Shown: positions 31,147 through 41,002, counted from the first letter of the stretch. The stretch is DNA of 64,000 nt from Sphingomonas caseinilytica (GCF_023516455.1 NZ_JAMGBA010000003.1:124001-188000), one strand, 5' to 3'. Notes: a model not told the origin generated them from the letters alone. Numbers and translations are program-made.

Positions 31147-32951
31147 GTCCTTGCCAGCGCCTCGGCGAGGATCATCCGGGCGAGATACTCCTGCCCGGTC
31201 CGGCGAAGCGCCGTGACCGCATGGTAGAGGTAAACGCCGCGAATATTGGAAATGTCGGTACCCTGGAGCGCGCTGGCCGTCAGAAGGATGACGGATCCGG
31301 TCTGCCGCCGCCGCATCGCGCCGTCGATCATCTCGGTCCAGCCGGTCTTCCCGCCAAGGCCCAGCTTATACTTGCGGTTCAGTTGCCCCGCCGCATCTCC
31401 GTCGATCCGGCCGAGACCCGCCAAGCCAGCGACGAGAATCGCGGTGCGCAGGGAATTCTCGCTTTCGTCCCGGTCGGCGAATTCCTCGATCCGGCTGACA
31501 TCGATCCCCGGAGTCCTGCCGTCGGGCGCGCCGACCGCCAGCATCCCCCAGACCGCATCGGCGGGCTCGTCGTCCATATCGCCGACAGCCCCGCTCCACC
31601 GCGCCGCTTCCCGATCGAATCCCCCTGCGAACAGCGAGGCGACGATATCGGGCGCATCCGATTGCAGGTCGGCATTCGCCGGGACCCGCCGGGCGGCACG
31701 CGACAGCAGGACCTGTGTTGCCAGCCGGTCCCTGGGCGATTGCGAATTGCCCCAGATGGTTCGCATCGCCGACAGGCGCGCATCCAGGTCCGCTCCGACA
31801 TAGGCAAGCCGGAGCTGCCAGGCATCGGTTCCGCCCAAGGCGTCCGGATCGGTGGCGTCGAAGGCCGCCGTATAAAGGTCGAGGAGAGACTGGCCCGACA
31901 GCACTCCGAGGGCAGCCGCGGTGCGAGCCATCGGCAGTTTTTGGGTCGCGGAGAACATCGGCGACCGGGCGAGCCAGGCCTGGGTCTGGATGCTCGCGGA
32001 ATTGATCAGCCGCTCGGGCGGCATCATCCCTGTTGCCGTTGCAAGGCCGAAGCGCCAGCTGTTGAGATCTTCGACCGGATCCCATTCGATCGTGACCGCA
32101 CGCGACGTTTCCGCCGCCGCTCCGACCACCTTGTCGGCAAGCGCGACATCGATCGCGCTGAGCCGTCCGCGACGGCGCGCCGCCTCGATATCGGCTGCGG
32201 CCCGTTCGGACTCGCCAGCCAGGGAGGCGCAAATGGCGGTGACCAGCGGGGCGACACGCGGTTCGACCTTGGAAAGGCCCGGCTCGATCGGGCACATGGC
32301 CGCGGGATCGCTGTTCGCGAGCGCCGATTGCAATGCCATCTGCCGCATTTTCGGCGTGAACTGGTCGGTGTCGACGCTGGCAACCAGCAAGCGCCCTGCA
32401 TCCGCTTCCCCCATCCGGAGGAGCAACCACGATCGCTCCGCGGCCCAGTCGGCCGGATGGACGTCGAGCGGCCCGGGCGCCTTGGCCAGCAGCAGGTTGC
32501 GAAGGCCGATATGCGACCATCGCGACGCCAGCGGCGTATCCATCCGCCGCATCAATATTTGCAGCGACTTGCCGCTCGCCGCGCCCCAGGGGCGATAGCC
32601 GAACCCGGACGCAACCGGGTCCAGGGTTCCTGCAAGCCTTGGATCGCGCCTCGCGCCGGCCGGATATTCGACCTGCGGCACGGGCTCGCGCTGCGTCATC
32701 TCTTCCAACGCTTCGACAAGATCGACGATCTCGACCGCACCGCTCTCCGATGGCTGCTGCGACTGCGGCTGCTGGGATGGAGGCTGAACCCTTGGCTGGA
32801 CCTCGTTGGTCTGGGCCTGTGGGGTCGGCGCGGGCTGGTTAAAGTCCGGCGGAAGAAGCGATTCCGGCCGATCCTGTGCGACCACCGGCAATGCCAGCAC
32901 GGCGGCTAGCGCCGCGCTTCCGATCAGCCATTTTTTAGTTCGCGGCAGCAT
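31143..32951 (-). CDS. Conserved exported protein of unknown function
   Basis: The protein has 602 residues. A signal peptide (about 1-25, ending VVAQD) is followed by a Gln/Pro-rich linker (about 35-70). The rest is an Ala-rich helical array without Cys clusters or enzyme motifs, suggesting an alpha-solenoid scaffold in the periplasm. I recognise no Pfam-level domain. The gene overlaps the 45-aa gene by 17 bp upstream and xerD by 4 bp downstream, so its expression is tied to chromosome-resolution and lipid genes. The role is open. Confidence 0.8.
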   Translation of the reverse strand: MLPRTKKWLIGSAALAAVLALPVVAQDRPESLLPPDFNQPAPTPQAQTNEVQPRVQPPSQQPQSQQPSESGAVEIVDLVEALEEMTQREPVPQVEYPAGARRDPRLAGTLDPVASGFGYRPWGAASGKSLQILMRRMDTPLASRWSHIGLRNLLLAKAPGPLDVHPADWAAERSWLLLRMGEADAGRLLVASVDTDQFTPKMRQMALQSALANSDPAAMCPIEPGLSKVEPRVAPLVTAICASLAGESERAAADIEAARRRGRLSAIDVALADKVVGAAAETSRAVTIEWDPVEDLNSWRFGLATATGMMPPERLINSASIQTQAWLARSPMFSATQKLPMARTAAALGVLSGQSLLDLYTAAFDATDPDALGGTDAWQLRLAYVGADLDARLSAMRTIWGNSQSPRDRLATQVLLSRAARRVPANADLQSDAPDIVASLFAGGFDREAARWSGAVGDMDDEPADAVWGMLAVGAPDGRTPGIDVSRIEEFADRDESENSLRTAILVAGLAGLGRIDGDAAGQLNRKYKLGLGGKTGWTEMIDGAMRRRQTGSVILLTASALQGTDISNIRGVYLYHAVTALRRTGQEYLARMILAEALART

Positions 32952-33072
32952 TGGCAGTGACGTCGGACTCGATTGTTTGGACAGGCACTTCGTCGGCGCT
33001 CTTGGAAAGGAAATAAACGCCCGCCACCAGCAGAAGGATCACCAAAATCAGGAAAATCAGGCCTCGGGGCAT
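32935..33072 (-). CDS. 45-aa membrane protein heading the xerD-accA operon
   Basis: The ATG at 33072 has GGAG seven bases upstream. The protein is one membrane helix (LIFLILVILLLVAGVYFLSK) with a short acidic tail. Its stop lies 17 bp inside the next gene. A longer in-frame start (33150) would begin without an obvious ribosome site. It is divergent from aroK, with 95 bp between them. No family recognised beyond small sphingomonad membrane proteins. Confidence 0.75.
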   Translation of the reverse strand: MPRGLIFLILVILLLVAGVYFLSKSADEVPVQTIESDVTANAAAN

Positions 33073-33167
33073 GGTTACTCCGCTTACGCTTCGAAAGAAT
33101 GGATAAAGGCTTTTGCCCGACCTTGAGGCTCTATGTATAGCCCCGCGCAAAGGGAAACCGCGACAAA

Positions 33168-33707
33168 GTGCAAAAGCTGACCGAAATTCTCGACCGGCCG
33201 ATCGTTCTTGTCGGCTTGATGGGCGCGGGCAAGTCCACCGTTGGACGCCGACTGGCGAGACGGCTCGGCCTTCCCTTCGTCGACAGCGACGTCGCGATCG
33301 AGGAAGCGGCGGGATCGTCGACCGCCGAATTGTTCGAGCGATATGGCGAACGCGACTTCCGCGACGGCGAGCGCCGGCTGGTTGCCCGTCTGGTCGACGG
33401 GACGGTCAGGGTGATCGCGACCGGAGGCGGCGCCTTCATCGATCCCAGGACCCGCGAATTATTGAACGAGCGGGCAATTACCGTCTGGCTCGACGCCTCC
33501 ATCGAGGTATTGGCGGAGCGGACAGGGCGGCGGAACAACCGCCCACTGCTGCAAAAAGGGAATCGCGCCGAGACTCTCTCTCGCCTGTCCGAAGAGCGTC
33601 AGCCGATGTACCAGGAAGCGCAAATCCATATTCGCAGCGGCGACGGCGCCCATGGCGACGTTGTCGAGGCGATCGTCGCCGCCCTCCAAGACCATCTTGC
33701 GCAATGA
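33168..33707 (+). CDS. aroK: Shikimate kinase
   Basis: The gene encodes 179 residues from a GTG. Walker A is GLMGAGKSTVG (about 16-26); DSDVAIEE binds shikimate, and the GGGAF motif (about 86-90) and the RPLL lid (about 125) are typical. The enzyme phosphorylates shikimate in aromatic amino-acid synthesis. Its stop overlaps the aroB start (ATGA), so the two are coupled. Confidence 0.97.
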   Translation: MQKLTEILDRPIVLVGLMGAGKSTVGRRLARRLGLPFVDSDVAIEEAAGSSTAELFERYGERDFRDGERRLVARLVDGTVRVIATGGGAFIDPRTRELLNERAITVWLDASIEVLAERTGRRNNRPLLQKGNRAETLSRLSEERQPMYQEAQIHIRSGDGAHGDVVEAIVAALQDHLAQ

Positions 33708-34780
33708 CCGTCATCGCGATCGATACGCCGGCGCATCGCTATGACGTGATCGTCGGGTCGGTCGAGGCCGGCCTTGACCGAATCCGCGATCTGTCTCGCG
33801 GAGCCCAACCGATAATGGTCAGCGACGTTCGGGTCTTTGCGCTCCATGGATCAAAGGTCGCGGAAGCGCTTGGTGCGGACCCGATTCTGGTGCCCGAAGG
33901 CGAAGCGGCCAAGAGTTGGGAGCAGCTGCACATATTGCTCGCCGCGCTGGCGGAACGCGGAGCTTCCCGAACCACGCCAATCATTGCGCTTGGGGGCGGA
34001 AGCGTCGGCGACCTGGCGGGGCTTGCGGCCTCCTTGTTCAAACGCGGATGCCCGATCGTCCATGTCCCGACCACCCTCCTCGCCCAGGCGGACAGCGCGG
34101 TCGGGGGCAAGACCGCTATCGATGCGTTCGGCGAGAAGAACCTGGTCGGCACCTTCCACCAGCCTTCGCTCGTGCTCGCCGATCCCGCCTATCTCGACAC
34201 GCTGGACGAGCGCCAGCTTCGCGCCGGCTATGCCGAGGTGGTCAAATATGGCCTGATCGACGATCCAGCCTTTTTCGCCTGGTGCGAAGCCAACGGCCGC
34301 GGCCTCCTCGCCGGCCATCCCGATCTTCGCCAGCACGCCATCACGACGGCGATTCAGGCCAAGGCCCGGATCATTTCAGGGGACCTCGAGGATCGTTCGG
34401 GCAAGCGCGCGCTTCTCAACCTGGGTCACAGCTTCGGCCACGCCATCGAGGCGGAGACCGGCCTCGGGACTGTCCTGCATGGCGAGGCAGTTGCGCTCGG
34501 CATGGCCCTCGCCTTTCGCTTCTCTGCGGAAGCAGGCCTATGTCCGGCGGCCGATGCAGAGAAGGTCGTTGCCCATCTTGGAAATGCCGGCCTGCCGACA
34601 AAGCTGTCGGAGGTCGGACTGGCCAGCAAGGGCGGCCGCCTTACCGGCTGGATGGCCCGCGACAAGAAGAACAAGCCGGGCCGGATAGCGCTTGTGCTGG
34701 CACATGGCATTGGCCGGGCCTTCCTCGAGCCTTCGGTCGATACTCGCCGCCTTGCTCAGTTCCTCGACGCCGCGCCCTGA
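33704..34780 (+). CDS. aroB: 3-dehydroquinate synthase
   Basis: The protein has 358 residues. The ATG at 33704 overlaps the aroK stop. GGGSVGDLAGLAASLFKRG (NAD-binding, about 96-114), VPTTLLAQADSAVGGKTAID and the zinc ligands in LNLGHSFGHAIE and VLHGEAVALGM are all present. It forms dehydroquinate from DAHP. The last 25 bp overlap the end of the convergent kef gene. Confidence 0.97.
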   Translation: MTVIAIDTPAHRYDVIVGSVEAGLDRIRDLSRGAQPIMVSDVRVFALHGSKVAEALGADPILVPEGEAAKSWEQLHILLAALAERGASRTTPIIALGGGSVGDLAGLAASLFKRGCPIVHVPTTLLAQADSAVGGKTAIDAFGEKNLVGTFHQPSLVLADPAYLDTLDERQLRAGYAEVVKYGLIDDPAFFAWCEANGRGLLAGHPDLRQHAITTAIQAKARIISGDLEDRSGKRALLNLGHSFGHAIEAETGLGTVLHGEAVALGMALAFRFSAEAGLCPAADAEKVVAHLGNAGLPTKLSEVGLASKGGRLTGWMARDKKNKPGRIALVLAHGIGRAFLEPSVDTRRLAQFLDAAP

Positions 34781-36564
34781 TCCTCATCGGGAAGCGAACG
34801 ATCGGGGCCGAACGACCGTTCGATCCCGGCGCGAAGGTCGCCGGTTTCGCTCTGCCGTTCCAGGCGCTCGCAATCGCGCAACCGATATTCGAAGTCGACG
34901 CGGTCGATCTCTTCCTGGTCGATGCCGACAATCTCGAGCGCGGCGCGGCCCATCTTCACCGCGCTTTCGAACAATTCGCGCTGGGCGAAGGCAACGTCCA
35001 GCCCGTCGAACTTCATCAAATGCACCCGGTCGAAGGCGCGGATCATGACCGCAGCTTGGGGGAATGCCTCCAGCACACGCCGGATCGCGTCGGGGGTTAG
35101 CCCGCCATCCGCATTGTCGTTGCAGAAGAGGATCGCCTTGGCGGTCTCCGCACCGGCCAGCCGCAGCAGGTCGAGCCGCATCCCGTCGCCATAATAGACC
35201 TTGGTCTGGAAGCGCCCGGCGACCTCGATCATCTCCGCATCGGTGTCGATCAAGGTGACGCCGATCCGCTTCGCCATCAGCATTTGCGCTGCTGTCTGCC
35301 CGAAACGGCCATAGCCAACGACGATGACGCTGGTCTCGGGCGAGTTTTCGGGGCCGTCCAGCCCTTCGGTACTGGCCGCCTCGCGCCGTTCGAGCCAATC
35401 GGTCAGCCGCATCAGGAACGGCGTCGCCGCCATCGACAGGGTCACGACCGCGCCGAACAAAGATGCGGCCTCGGGCAGGATGATCTGCGCCGCCGCCGCC
35501 TGCCCGAACAGCACGAAGCCGAATTCGCCCGCCTGGCTGAGCAGCAGCCCCAGCCTGACGCTCCTCGGCCAGCTATTCCCGAATGTCCGCGCCAGCCCCG
35601 CGATGATCAGGCCCTTGATGGCGATCAGCGCCGCCGCGATTCCAAGGACGAACAATGGCCGTTCGGCAATCGTGCCCAGGTCGAGCAGCATTCCGACCGA
35701 CAGGAAGAAGAGGCCCAGCAGGATCGATCGGAACGGCTCGACGTCGCTCTCAATCTCGTGCCGGTAGGGCGATTCCGCCAGCATCACGCCGGCAACGAAA
35801 GCGCCCAGCGCCACCGACAGCCCAAGCTCGTGCATCAGCGCGGCCGACCCGATTACGGCGAACAGCCCGGCGACGATGAACAGTTCGCGTTCACCCATGC
35901 GCCCGATCAGCCGGAACAGCGGAGTCAGCACCCAATGCCCCACCGCGACCAGTCCGCCGACCGCCAGCACCGTGTAGAGCGCCAACGTCCAGCCGGCCGG
36001 GTCGCTGGGATTGGGCGCCACCCGCGACAGTGCGGCGATGATGGTGATCATCGGAACGATCGCCAGGTCCTGGAACAACAGGATCGAAAAGGCCCGTTCG
36101 CCCTGCGGCGTATTCAGCTCATTGTCCGCCCGAAGCATCGGCAGCACCTGCGCGGTCGACGAGAGCGCCAGCGGCAGCCCGATCGCCAGCGCCGCCGGTG
36201 GCGTGACGCCAAGCGCAAGGTGGATGAACAGGCTGAGCGCAATGCCGCACAGCACGACCTGGGCCAGGCCAAGTCCGAAGATGTCCTTCCGCAATCGCCA
36301 AAGCCGCTGTGGCTGCAGTTCCAGGCCGACGATGAATAGCAGCAGCGCGATCCCGATCTCGGAGATGCTGGCCAGATCCTCGGGATCTTGCACCAGCCCG
36401 AGCAAATGCGGACCGATCAGCGCCCCGCCGACGATATAGCCAAGGGTCGCGCCAAGCTTCAGCTTGCGGAACAGCAGGACGAAGAACAGCGCCGTCCCAA
36501 GCATGATCGCGCCGCTCTCGAGGATGAAGCTGGTCGTCTCGACAGCGTGCGTTTCGACCGTCAT
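34756..36564 (-). CDS. CPA2-family K+/H+ antiporter with TrkA-N domain (KefB-like)
   Basis: This 602-residue inner-membrane protein has about 12-13 helices in residues 15-385 and a cytoplasmic Rossmann RCK/TrkA-N domain (VIVVGYGRFGQTAAQML, about 415). The membrane part has the family's SSTAQVLPML and FQDLAIVPM motifs. KefB/C efflux systems exchange K+ for H+ and protect against electrophiles under glutathione control. The C-terminal 60 residues are charged. It is the last gene of the cvpA-cysS-NifU-like-kef chain (4-bp overlap) and converges on aroB. Confidence 0.93.
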   Translation of the reverse strand: MTVETHAVETTSFILESGAIMLGTALFFVLLFRKLKLGATLGYIVGGALIGPHLLGLVQDPEDLASISEIGIALLLFIVGLELQPQRLWRLRKDIFGLGLAQVVLCGIALSLFIHLALGVTPPAALAIGLPLALSSTAQVLPMLRADNELNTPQGERAFSILLFQDLAIVPMITIIAALSRVAPNPSDPAGWTLALYTVLAVGGLVAVGHWVLTPLFRLIGRMGERELFIVAGLFAVIGSAALMHELGLSVALGAFVAGVMLAESPYRHEIESDVEPFRSILLGLFFLSVGMLLDLGTIAERPLFVLGIAAALIAIKGLIIAGLARTFGNSWPRSVRLGLLLSQAGEFGFVLFGQAAAAQIILPEAASLFGAVVTLSMAATPFLMRLTDWLERREAASTEGLDGPENSPETSVIVVGYGRFGQTAAQMLMAKRIGVTLIDTDAEMIEVAGRFQTKVYYGDGMRLDLLRLAGAETAKAILFCNDNADGGLTPDAIRRVLEAFPQAAVMIRAFDRVHLMKFDGLDVAFAQRELFESAVKMGRAALEIVGIDQEEIDRVDFEYRLRDCERLERQSETGDLRAGIERSFGPDRSLPDEDQGAASRN

Positions 36565-36980
36565 CGCGCCGCCTCGATCGCCGCGACCAGGGTCCGGAAG
36601 GGCAAGAGGATCGCCCCATGCCTGCCCTTCTTCGATCGCGCGGGCGCCAAGGCCTCAAGGCCGGGCCAGCTGGTCGGCGCGTCGCCGCCGGCCAGCCAGG
36701 CCTCCAGCTCCTTCAGCGCCGTCGCAGCTTCTTCCGAGCTCCGCCCCATCGCATGGCCGCCCATCAATGCGGCGGTCGCCTGCCCGAAGGCACAGGCCTC
36801 GACCGCCTGACGCAGCCGTACGATGCGATCCGCCCAGTCCAGCTCCACCGCCATCCGCATCCGGCTTCCGCACGTCGGCGAACGCAGCTCGATCGCGCCT
36901 TCCAGTTCCTCGAACGGCTCAAGATAAGGGATCGACGCCGCGAGGCGCAGTATTTCACGGGTATAGAGCGGCTCGGTCAT
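36561..36980 (-). CDS. NifU/IscU-like iron-sulfur scaffold-type protein
   Basis: The protein has 139 residues from the ATG at 36980, which overlaps the cysS stop. Two Cys of the U-type scaffold are present, SPTCGSRM (about 36) and EACAFGQA (about 62). The third expected Cys, in the KxHC(S/A)xL helix, is replaced: the segment reads [10 protein letters not shown]. In many alphaproteobacteria such variants are annotated as iron-sulfur cluster assembly scaffold proteins. Without the third Cys, cluster assembly may need another ligand or partner. It sits between cysS and a kef gene. Confidence 0.72.
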   Translation of the reverse strand: MTEPLYTREILRLAASIPYLEPFEELEGAIELRSPTCGSRMRMAVELDWADRIVRLRQAVEACAFGQATAALMGGHAMGRSSEEAATALKELEAWLAGGDAPTSWPGLEALAPARSKKGRHGAILLPFRTLVAAIEAAR

Positions 36981-38287
36981 TCCCTGCGCCATGTGGTGCC
37001 CGACGGCCCGTCTTCCAACAGGATACCCTCGGCCTTCAGCTCGTCCCGGATCCGGTCGGCTTCGGCAAAGTCGCGATTCTTCTTCGCGTCGGCCCTCGCC
37101 GCGATCCTTGCTTCGATATCGCCGCTGTCGCCCGCTCCCTGGAACCACTCCTCCGGCGACATAGTGAGCAGGCCAAGCAACTGTGCCGAAGCCTTCAAGC
37201 TCGCGGGATCGTCGATCGCCGTCAGGCGCGACAGGGCAAGCGGCGTATTGAGATCATCCGCAAGTGCATCGACGAACGCCGGATCGACGTCGCCCAGCTC
37301 CGCATCTCCAGCCGCGCGGTACAGCCGATCGAGCGTCGCCTTGCTCTGCGCGATCAACTGCTCGGTCCAGGGCAACGGCTGGCGATAATGCGCGGATAAA
37401 AGGGCCAGCCGCAGCGTCTCTCCCTTGTGCCCCTCCGCCAGCAGTTCGTTCGGCGTGATGACATTGCCGAGGCTCTTCGACATCTTCTCCGCGCCCATGT
37501 CGACGAAGCCGTTGTGAACCCAGAAGCGCGCCAGCGGCAGCCCGCCATGCGCGCAGCGGCTCTGAGCAATCTCATTCTCATGGTGCGGGAAGATGAGGTC
37601 GAGCCCGCCGCCATGAATGTCGATCGTCTCGCCGAGATGCGCCCGGATCATCGCCGAACATTCGATGTGCCAGCCCGGCCGCCCACGGCCCCAAGGGCTG
37701 TCCCAGCCGACCACGCCCTCATCGCTCGGCTTCCACAGAACGAAGTCGGCCGGGTCCCGCTTGTAGGGCGCCACTTCGACCCGCGCCCCGGCGATCATCT
37801 GCTCGCGGTCGCGGCGACTGAGTGCTCCGTAATCCGGGTCGCTTGGAACCGAGAACAGCACATGGCCTTCCGCCTCATAGGCGAAACCCTTGGCGATCAA
37901 TTCCCCGATCAGTGCGATCATCGCCGGGATTTCCTGGGTCGCATGCGGCGCGATGTCGGGCGGCCGCACACCCAGCGCGCCCATATCCTCCAGGTAGAAG
38001 CGCTCGTACCGCTCGGTGATCACCGACGGATCGACGCCCTCTTCCTTGGCGGAATTGATGATCTTGTCGTCGACGTCGGTAACGTTGCGCGCATAGACCA
38101 GACTCTGCTCGCCGAATTCGTGCCTGATTAGCCGCGACAACGTGTCGAACACCACCGCCGGGCGCGCATTGCCGATGTGGGCGCGGCCGTAGACGGTGGG
38201 TCCGCACACATACATGGTGATCCGCTGCTTATTGAGCGGCACGAACGGCCGTTTCTCACGCGCCATCGTGTCGTACAGGCGGATCAC
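36977..38287 (-). CDS. cysS: Cysteine-tRNA ligase
   Basis: This 436-residue class I synthetase has the HIGN signature ([10 protein letters not shown], about 35) and KMSKS ([10 protein letters not shown], about 268). The zinc site includes the Cys near VCGPTVYG, the Cys in WHIECSAM and [10 protein letters not shown]. The size is on the short side but typical for alphaproteobacteria. The enzyme charges tRNA-Cys. It overlaps cvpA upstream and the NifU-like gene downstream by four bases each. Confidence 0.98.
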   Translation of the reverse strand: MIRLYDTMAREKRPFVPLNKQRITMYVCGPTVYGRAHIGNARPAVVFDTLSRLIRHEFGEQSLVYARNVTDVDDKIINSAKEEGVDPSVITERYERFYLEDMGALGVRPPDIAPHATQEIPAMIALIGELIAKGFAYEAEGHVLFSVPSDPDYGALSRRDREQMIAGARVEVAPYKRDPADFVLWKPSDEGVVGWDSPWGRGRPGWHIECSAMIRAHLGETIDIHGGGLDLIFPHHENEIAQSRCAHGGLPLARFWVHNGFVDMGAEKMSKSLGNVITPNELLAEGHKGETLRLALLSAHYRQPLPWTEQLIAQSKATLDRLYRAAGDAELGDVDPAFVDALADDLNTPLALSRLTAIDDPASLKASAQLLGLLTMSPEEWFQGAGDSGDIEARIAARADAKKNRDFAEADRIRDELKAEGILLEDGPSGTTWRRE

Positions 38288-38793
38288 GCCTCATCTCCTT
38301 CATTCCGCCGGGTCTCGACCCAATCGACAACTGCTCTGCCGGTCGCGTTCAGCAGCGAATAGGTCCGCGATTCCGTCATCCACTCCGGTCGGTCGGCCTC
38401 GCCGCCGTAGATCATGTCGGTAGCAAGGTTCGCCAGCAGGAAGAACAAGGTCGCCCCGGCAAGGCCCTTCACCATCCCGAACCCGCCGCCGAGCAGCCGG
38501 TCTACCGGTCCAAGCACCGACCGCCGCGCCTTTCCTCCGACCGCCCGCGCGATCAGTTTCACGCCGATATAAGCCGGCAGGAACAGCAGGGCGAAGGCCA
38601 GCACGCTCGCCCCCGCTTCGGTCCCGACCGGCTCGATCAGCTTCCCTTGCAACGGCGTATGGAACAGCTTCAGCGCCGCGATCCCCGCGACCCACGCCGC
38701 GAGCGCCAGCACCTCATGCACGAACCCCCGGACGAAACCGACCAATGCGGCGCCGCCGAGAAGCAGGATCACGAAGATATCAAGCGCAGTCAT
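38284..38793 (-). CDS. cvpA: CvpA-family membrane protein
   Basis: The protein has 169 residues from the ATG at 38793. Four membrane helices follow the [23 protein letters not shown] start, with the Gly/Arg pattern of CvpA. It is linked to colicin V production in E. coli; elsewhere the family's role is unclear. The next gene, cysS, overlaps by four bases. In related genomes cvpA usually follows radA directly. Here an inserted J-domain gene on the other strand separates them. Confidence 0.9.
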   Translation of the reverse strand: MTALDIFVILLLGGAALVGFVRGFVHEVLALAAWVAGIAALKLFHTPLQGKLIEPVGTEAGASVLAFALLFLPAYIGVKLIARAVGGKARRSVLGPVDRLLGGGFGMVKGLAGATLFFLLANLATDMIYGGEADRPEWMTESRTYSLLNATGRAVVDWVETRRNEGDEA

Positions 38794-38861
38794 ATCCGCC
38801 CCGGCTAGCCGGGGACTTTGGGAAGCGCCACCCTCATTGTGAAGGAGGTCAGCGCACAGCC

Positions 38862-38885
38862 TCACCTTCCACCATTGCAGATAAT
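38862..38885 (+). repeat. Interspersed short repeat, degraded copy
   Basis: CACCTTCCACCATTGCAGATAAT keeps TTCCACC-ATTGCAG but lacks one C and the end of the core. It is the only copy seen outside the first 14 kb, and it lies beside the inserted J-domain gene. Confidence 0.45.
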
Positions 38886-38996
38886 GCAAAGTTAAGCGAC
38901 GGTAGCATTCCGCAACCGGGGGGAAGCGGGTGTTCGCTGCCGGCCGTCGCCGTGGCGCTGTTCATGCGTCCGAACATCTATGGGACAATAATATAA

Positions 38997-39593
38997 ATGA
39001 CTGCCGGGGAAATATTCGTCGATTATTACGGTATTCTGCAGGTCAGCCCAAATTGCGACGCAAAGCTGCTGGAATCCGCCTATCATCATCTCGCCAAGAG
39101 ATATCATCCCGACCATTCGACTACTTCCGACGTCGCGAAATTCGGCCAGGTCGTCGAAGCTTATGGCATATTGCGTGACCCGGAAAAGCGCGCGGAATAT
39201 GATCTACTCCATGCGGAGCATTGCGATGGAGAGCCGCGCGACTTTCCTTCGACCAGCGAAGACGGGATCGAAGAAACCTCCGCTCTCGACGATGCTGACG
39301 ATCATGCAAGGATCTTGATGTACCTATATCGCCGAAGAAGAGAGGATGCGCGTGACGCCGGCGTCGTCGGATTTTATCTTCAGGACATGTTGCAATGCTC
39401 GCACGAGCATTTCGAGTTCCACAAATGGTATCTGAAGGAAAAAGGCTATATCGTTCTGACCGAACAGGGGACGCTGGCGATCACCATCCAGGGCGTCGAT
39501 CATGTGATCTCCATTTCTCGCAGCTCGAAGGCGGAAAAATTGCTCCTTTCGCAATCAAGCGCCCCGCCGGACAGCATGGTCGACGGCAAGTAA
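38997..39593 (+). CDS. J-domain protein with a C-terminal winged-helix-like region
   Basis: The protein has 198 residues. The J domain spans about 8-72 with the HPD motif in KRYHPDHST (about 35-43), so it should stimulate an Hsp70. It lacks the Gly/Phe and zinc regions of DnaJ. Residues 130-190 (EFHKWYLKEKGYIVLTEQGTLAITIQGVDHVI) look like a small winged helix that could bind DNA or a protein. The gene is on the other strand from radA and cvpA, has visibly lower GC than both, and a degraded repeat lies just upstream, so it was probably inserted. Confidence 0.78.
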   Translation: MTAGEIFVDYYGILQVSPNCDAKLLESAYHHLAKRYHPDHSTTSDVAKFGQVVEAYGILRDPEKRAEYDLLHAEHCDGEPRDFPSTSEDGIEETSALDDADDHARILMYLYRRRREDARDAGVVGFYLQDMLQCSHEHFEFHKWYLKEKGYIVLTEQGTLAITIQGVDHVISISRSSKAEKLLLSQSSAPPDSMVDGK

Positions 39594-39621
39594 GGCGTTG
39601 CGGGTAACCGGTTTCAAGCAA

Positions 39622-40986
39622 TCAACGGCCAAGAATCTGGTCGACCAGCTCCTTCAGCTTACCGAACCGGCTGAGCGAGATGCCGCCCGCCCCTTCCGTA
39701 CCGGCCGGTACCCAGGCACGGTCGAAGCCCAGCTTGTTCGATTCCTTGAGCCTTAGTCCTGCGTGCGCAACCGGGCGAACCTCGCCGGACAGCGCGATTT
39801 CGCCCATCACCACCGCCTCCTGCGGCACGGGCCGCTCCGACAGCGCCGACACCAGCGCGGCAGCAACCGCCAAGTCCGCCGCCGGATCGCTCAGGCGATA
39901 GCCGCCCGCGACGTTCAGATAGACTTCCGCCGTCGCGAAGCTGATCCCGCAGCGTGCTTCCAGGACCGCCAGGACCATCGCCAGCCGCCCTCCGTCCCAC
40001 CCAACCGCGGCCCGCCGAGGCGTCGCGCCGCTCGCCAGCCGCACGACCAGCGCCTGGATTTCGACCAGCACCGGCCGCGTTCCTTCAAGCGCCGGGAACA
40101 CGCTCGTCCCGCTGACCGGCTCGCCGCGCTGCGTCAGGAATAGCGCAGACGGGTTGGGCACCTCGACCAGCCCGCCGCCCTCCATCGCGAACACGCCGAT
40201 CTCATCTGTACCGCCGAACCGGTTCTTGGCCGCGCGAAGAATCCGGTACTGGTGGCTGCGCTCGCCTTCGAAGCCGAGCACCGTGTCCACCATATGCTCG
40301 AGCACGCGTGGCCCCGCGATTGTCCCGTCCTTGGTGACATGGCCGACCAGCACCACGGCAGTGCCCCTGTCCTTCGCAAAGCGCACCAGCTCCTGCGCCG
40401 ACGCCCGGACCTGGCTTACCGTACCGGGCGCGCCTTCGATCAGGTCACTGTGCATCGTCTGGATGGAGTCAATGACGAGCAATGCGGGCGGCTCGCCCTG
40501 GCTGACCGTGGTCAATATGTCGCGGACCGACGTTGCCGCGGCCAGCCGGACCGGCGCCCTACCCAGGCCCAGGCGGATGGCCCTCAGCCTGACCTGGTCG
40601 GCGGCCTCTTCCCCTGAAACATAGACCACCTCTCGGCCCGACGCCGCCAGCTTCGCCGCGACTTGCAGCAGCAGGGTCGACTTGCCGATTCCGGGATCGC
40701 CGCCCAGCAGCATCGCCGATCCGGGCACGATCCCGCCGCCGATGGCGCGGTCGAATTCGGCAATCCCCGTCCGCATCCGATCCGGCAAGGCGACGACTGC
40801 GTCCAGCCCGACCAACTCAACCGCCCGGCCGCCGCTGCTCAGATCATGCTTGGCGGAAAAAACCGTAACGCCGGATGCTTCCTGCACCAGCGTGTTCCAT
40901 TCGGCGCAGTCGGGGCACTGCCCCTGCCAGCGGTGCTGCTCGGACCCGCAGGCCTGGCAAACATAACGGGTCTTGAGCTTGGCCAT
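39622..40986 (-). CDS. radA: DNA repair protein RadA
   Basis: The protein has 454 residues. The N-terminal zinc finger (CQACG...CPDC, about 10-27) is followed by the RecA-like core with Walker A GGDPGIGKSTLLL (about 95) and the family's KNRFG motif (about 257). A Lon-like C-terminal domain completes it. RadA is a helicase that drives branch migration in recombination repair. A GAAC-N7-GAAC box lies 17 bp upstream of the ATG, suggesting LexA control. Confidence 0.97.
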   Translation of the reverse strand: MAKLKTRYVCQACGSEQHRWQGQCPDCAEWNTLVQEASGVTVFSAKHDLSSGGRAVELVGLDAVVALPDRMRTGIAEFDRAIGGGIVPGSAMLLGGDPGIGKSTLLLQVAAKLAASGREVVYVSGEEAADQVRLRAIRLGLGRAPVRLAAATSVRDILTTVSQGEPPALLVIDSIQTMHSDLIEGAPGTVSQVRASAQELVRFAKDRGTAVVLVGHVTKDGTIAGPRVLEHMVDTVLGFEGERSHQYRILRAAKNRFGGTDEIGVFAMEGGGLVEVPNPSALFLTQRGEPVSGTSVFPALEGTRPVLVEIQALVVRLASGATPRRAAVGWDGGRLAMVLAVLEARCGISFATAEVYLNVAGGYRLSDPAADLAVAAALVSALSERPVPQEAVVMGEIALSGEVRPVAHAGLRLKESNKLGFDRAWVPAGTEGAGGISLSRFGKLKELVDQILGR

Positions 40987-41002
40987 GCCATCAAACGTAT
41001 TG

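Noticed and set aside
31017-32909. A 630-aa open frame on the + strand
   Set aside because: It is antisense to the exported 602-aa protein and xerD, with Arg-rich content and no ribosome site or motif.
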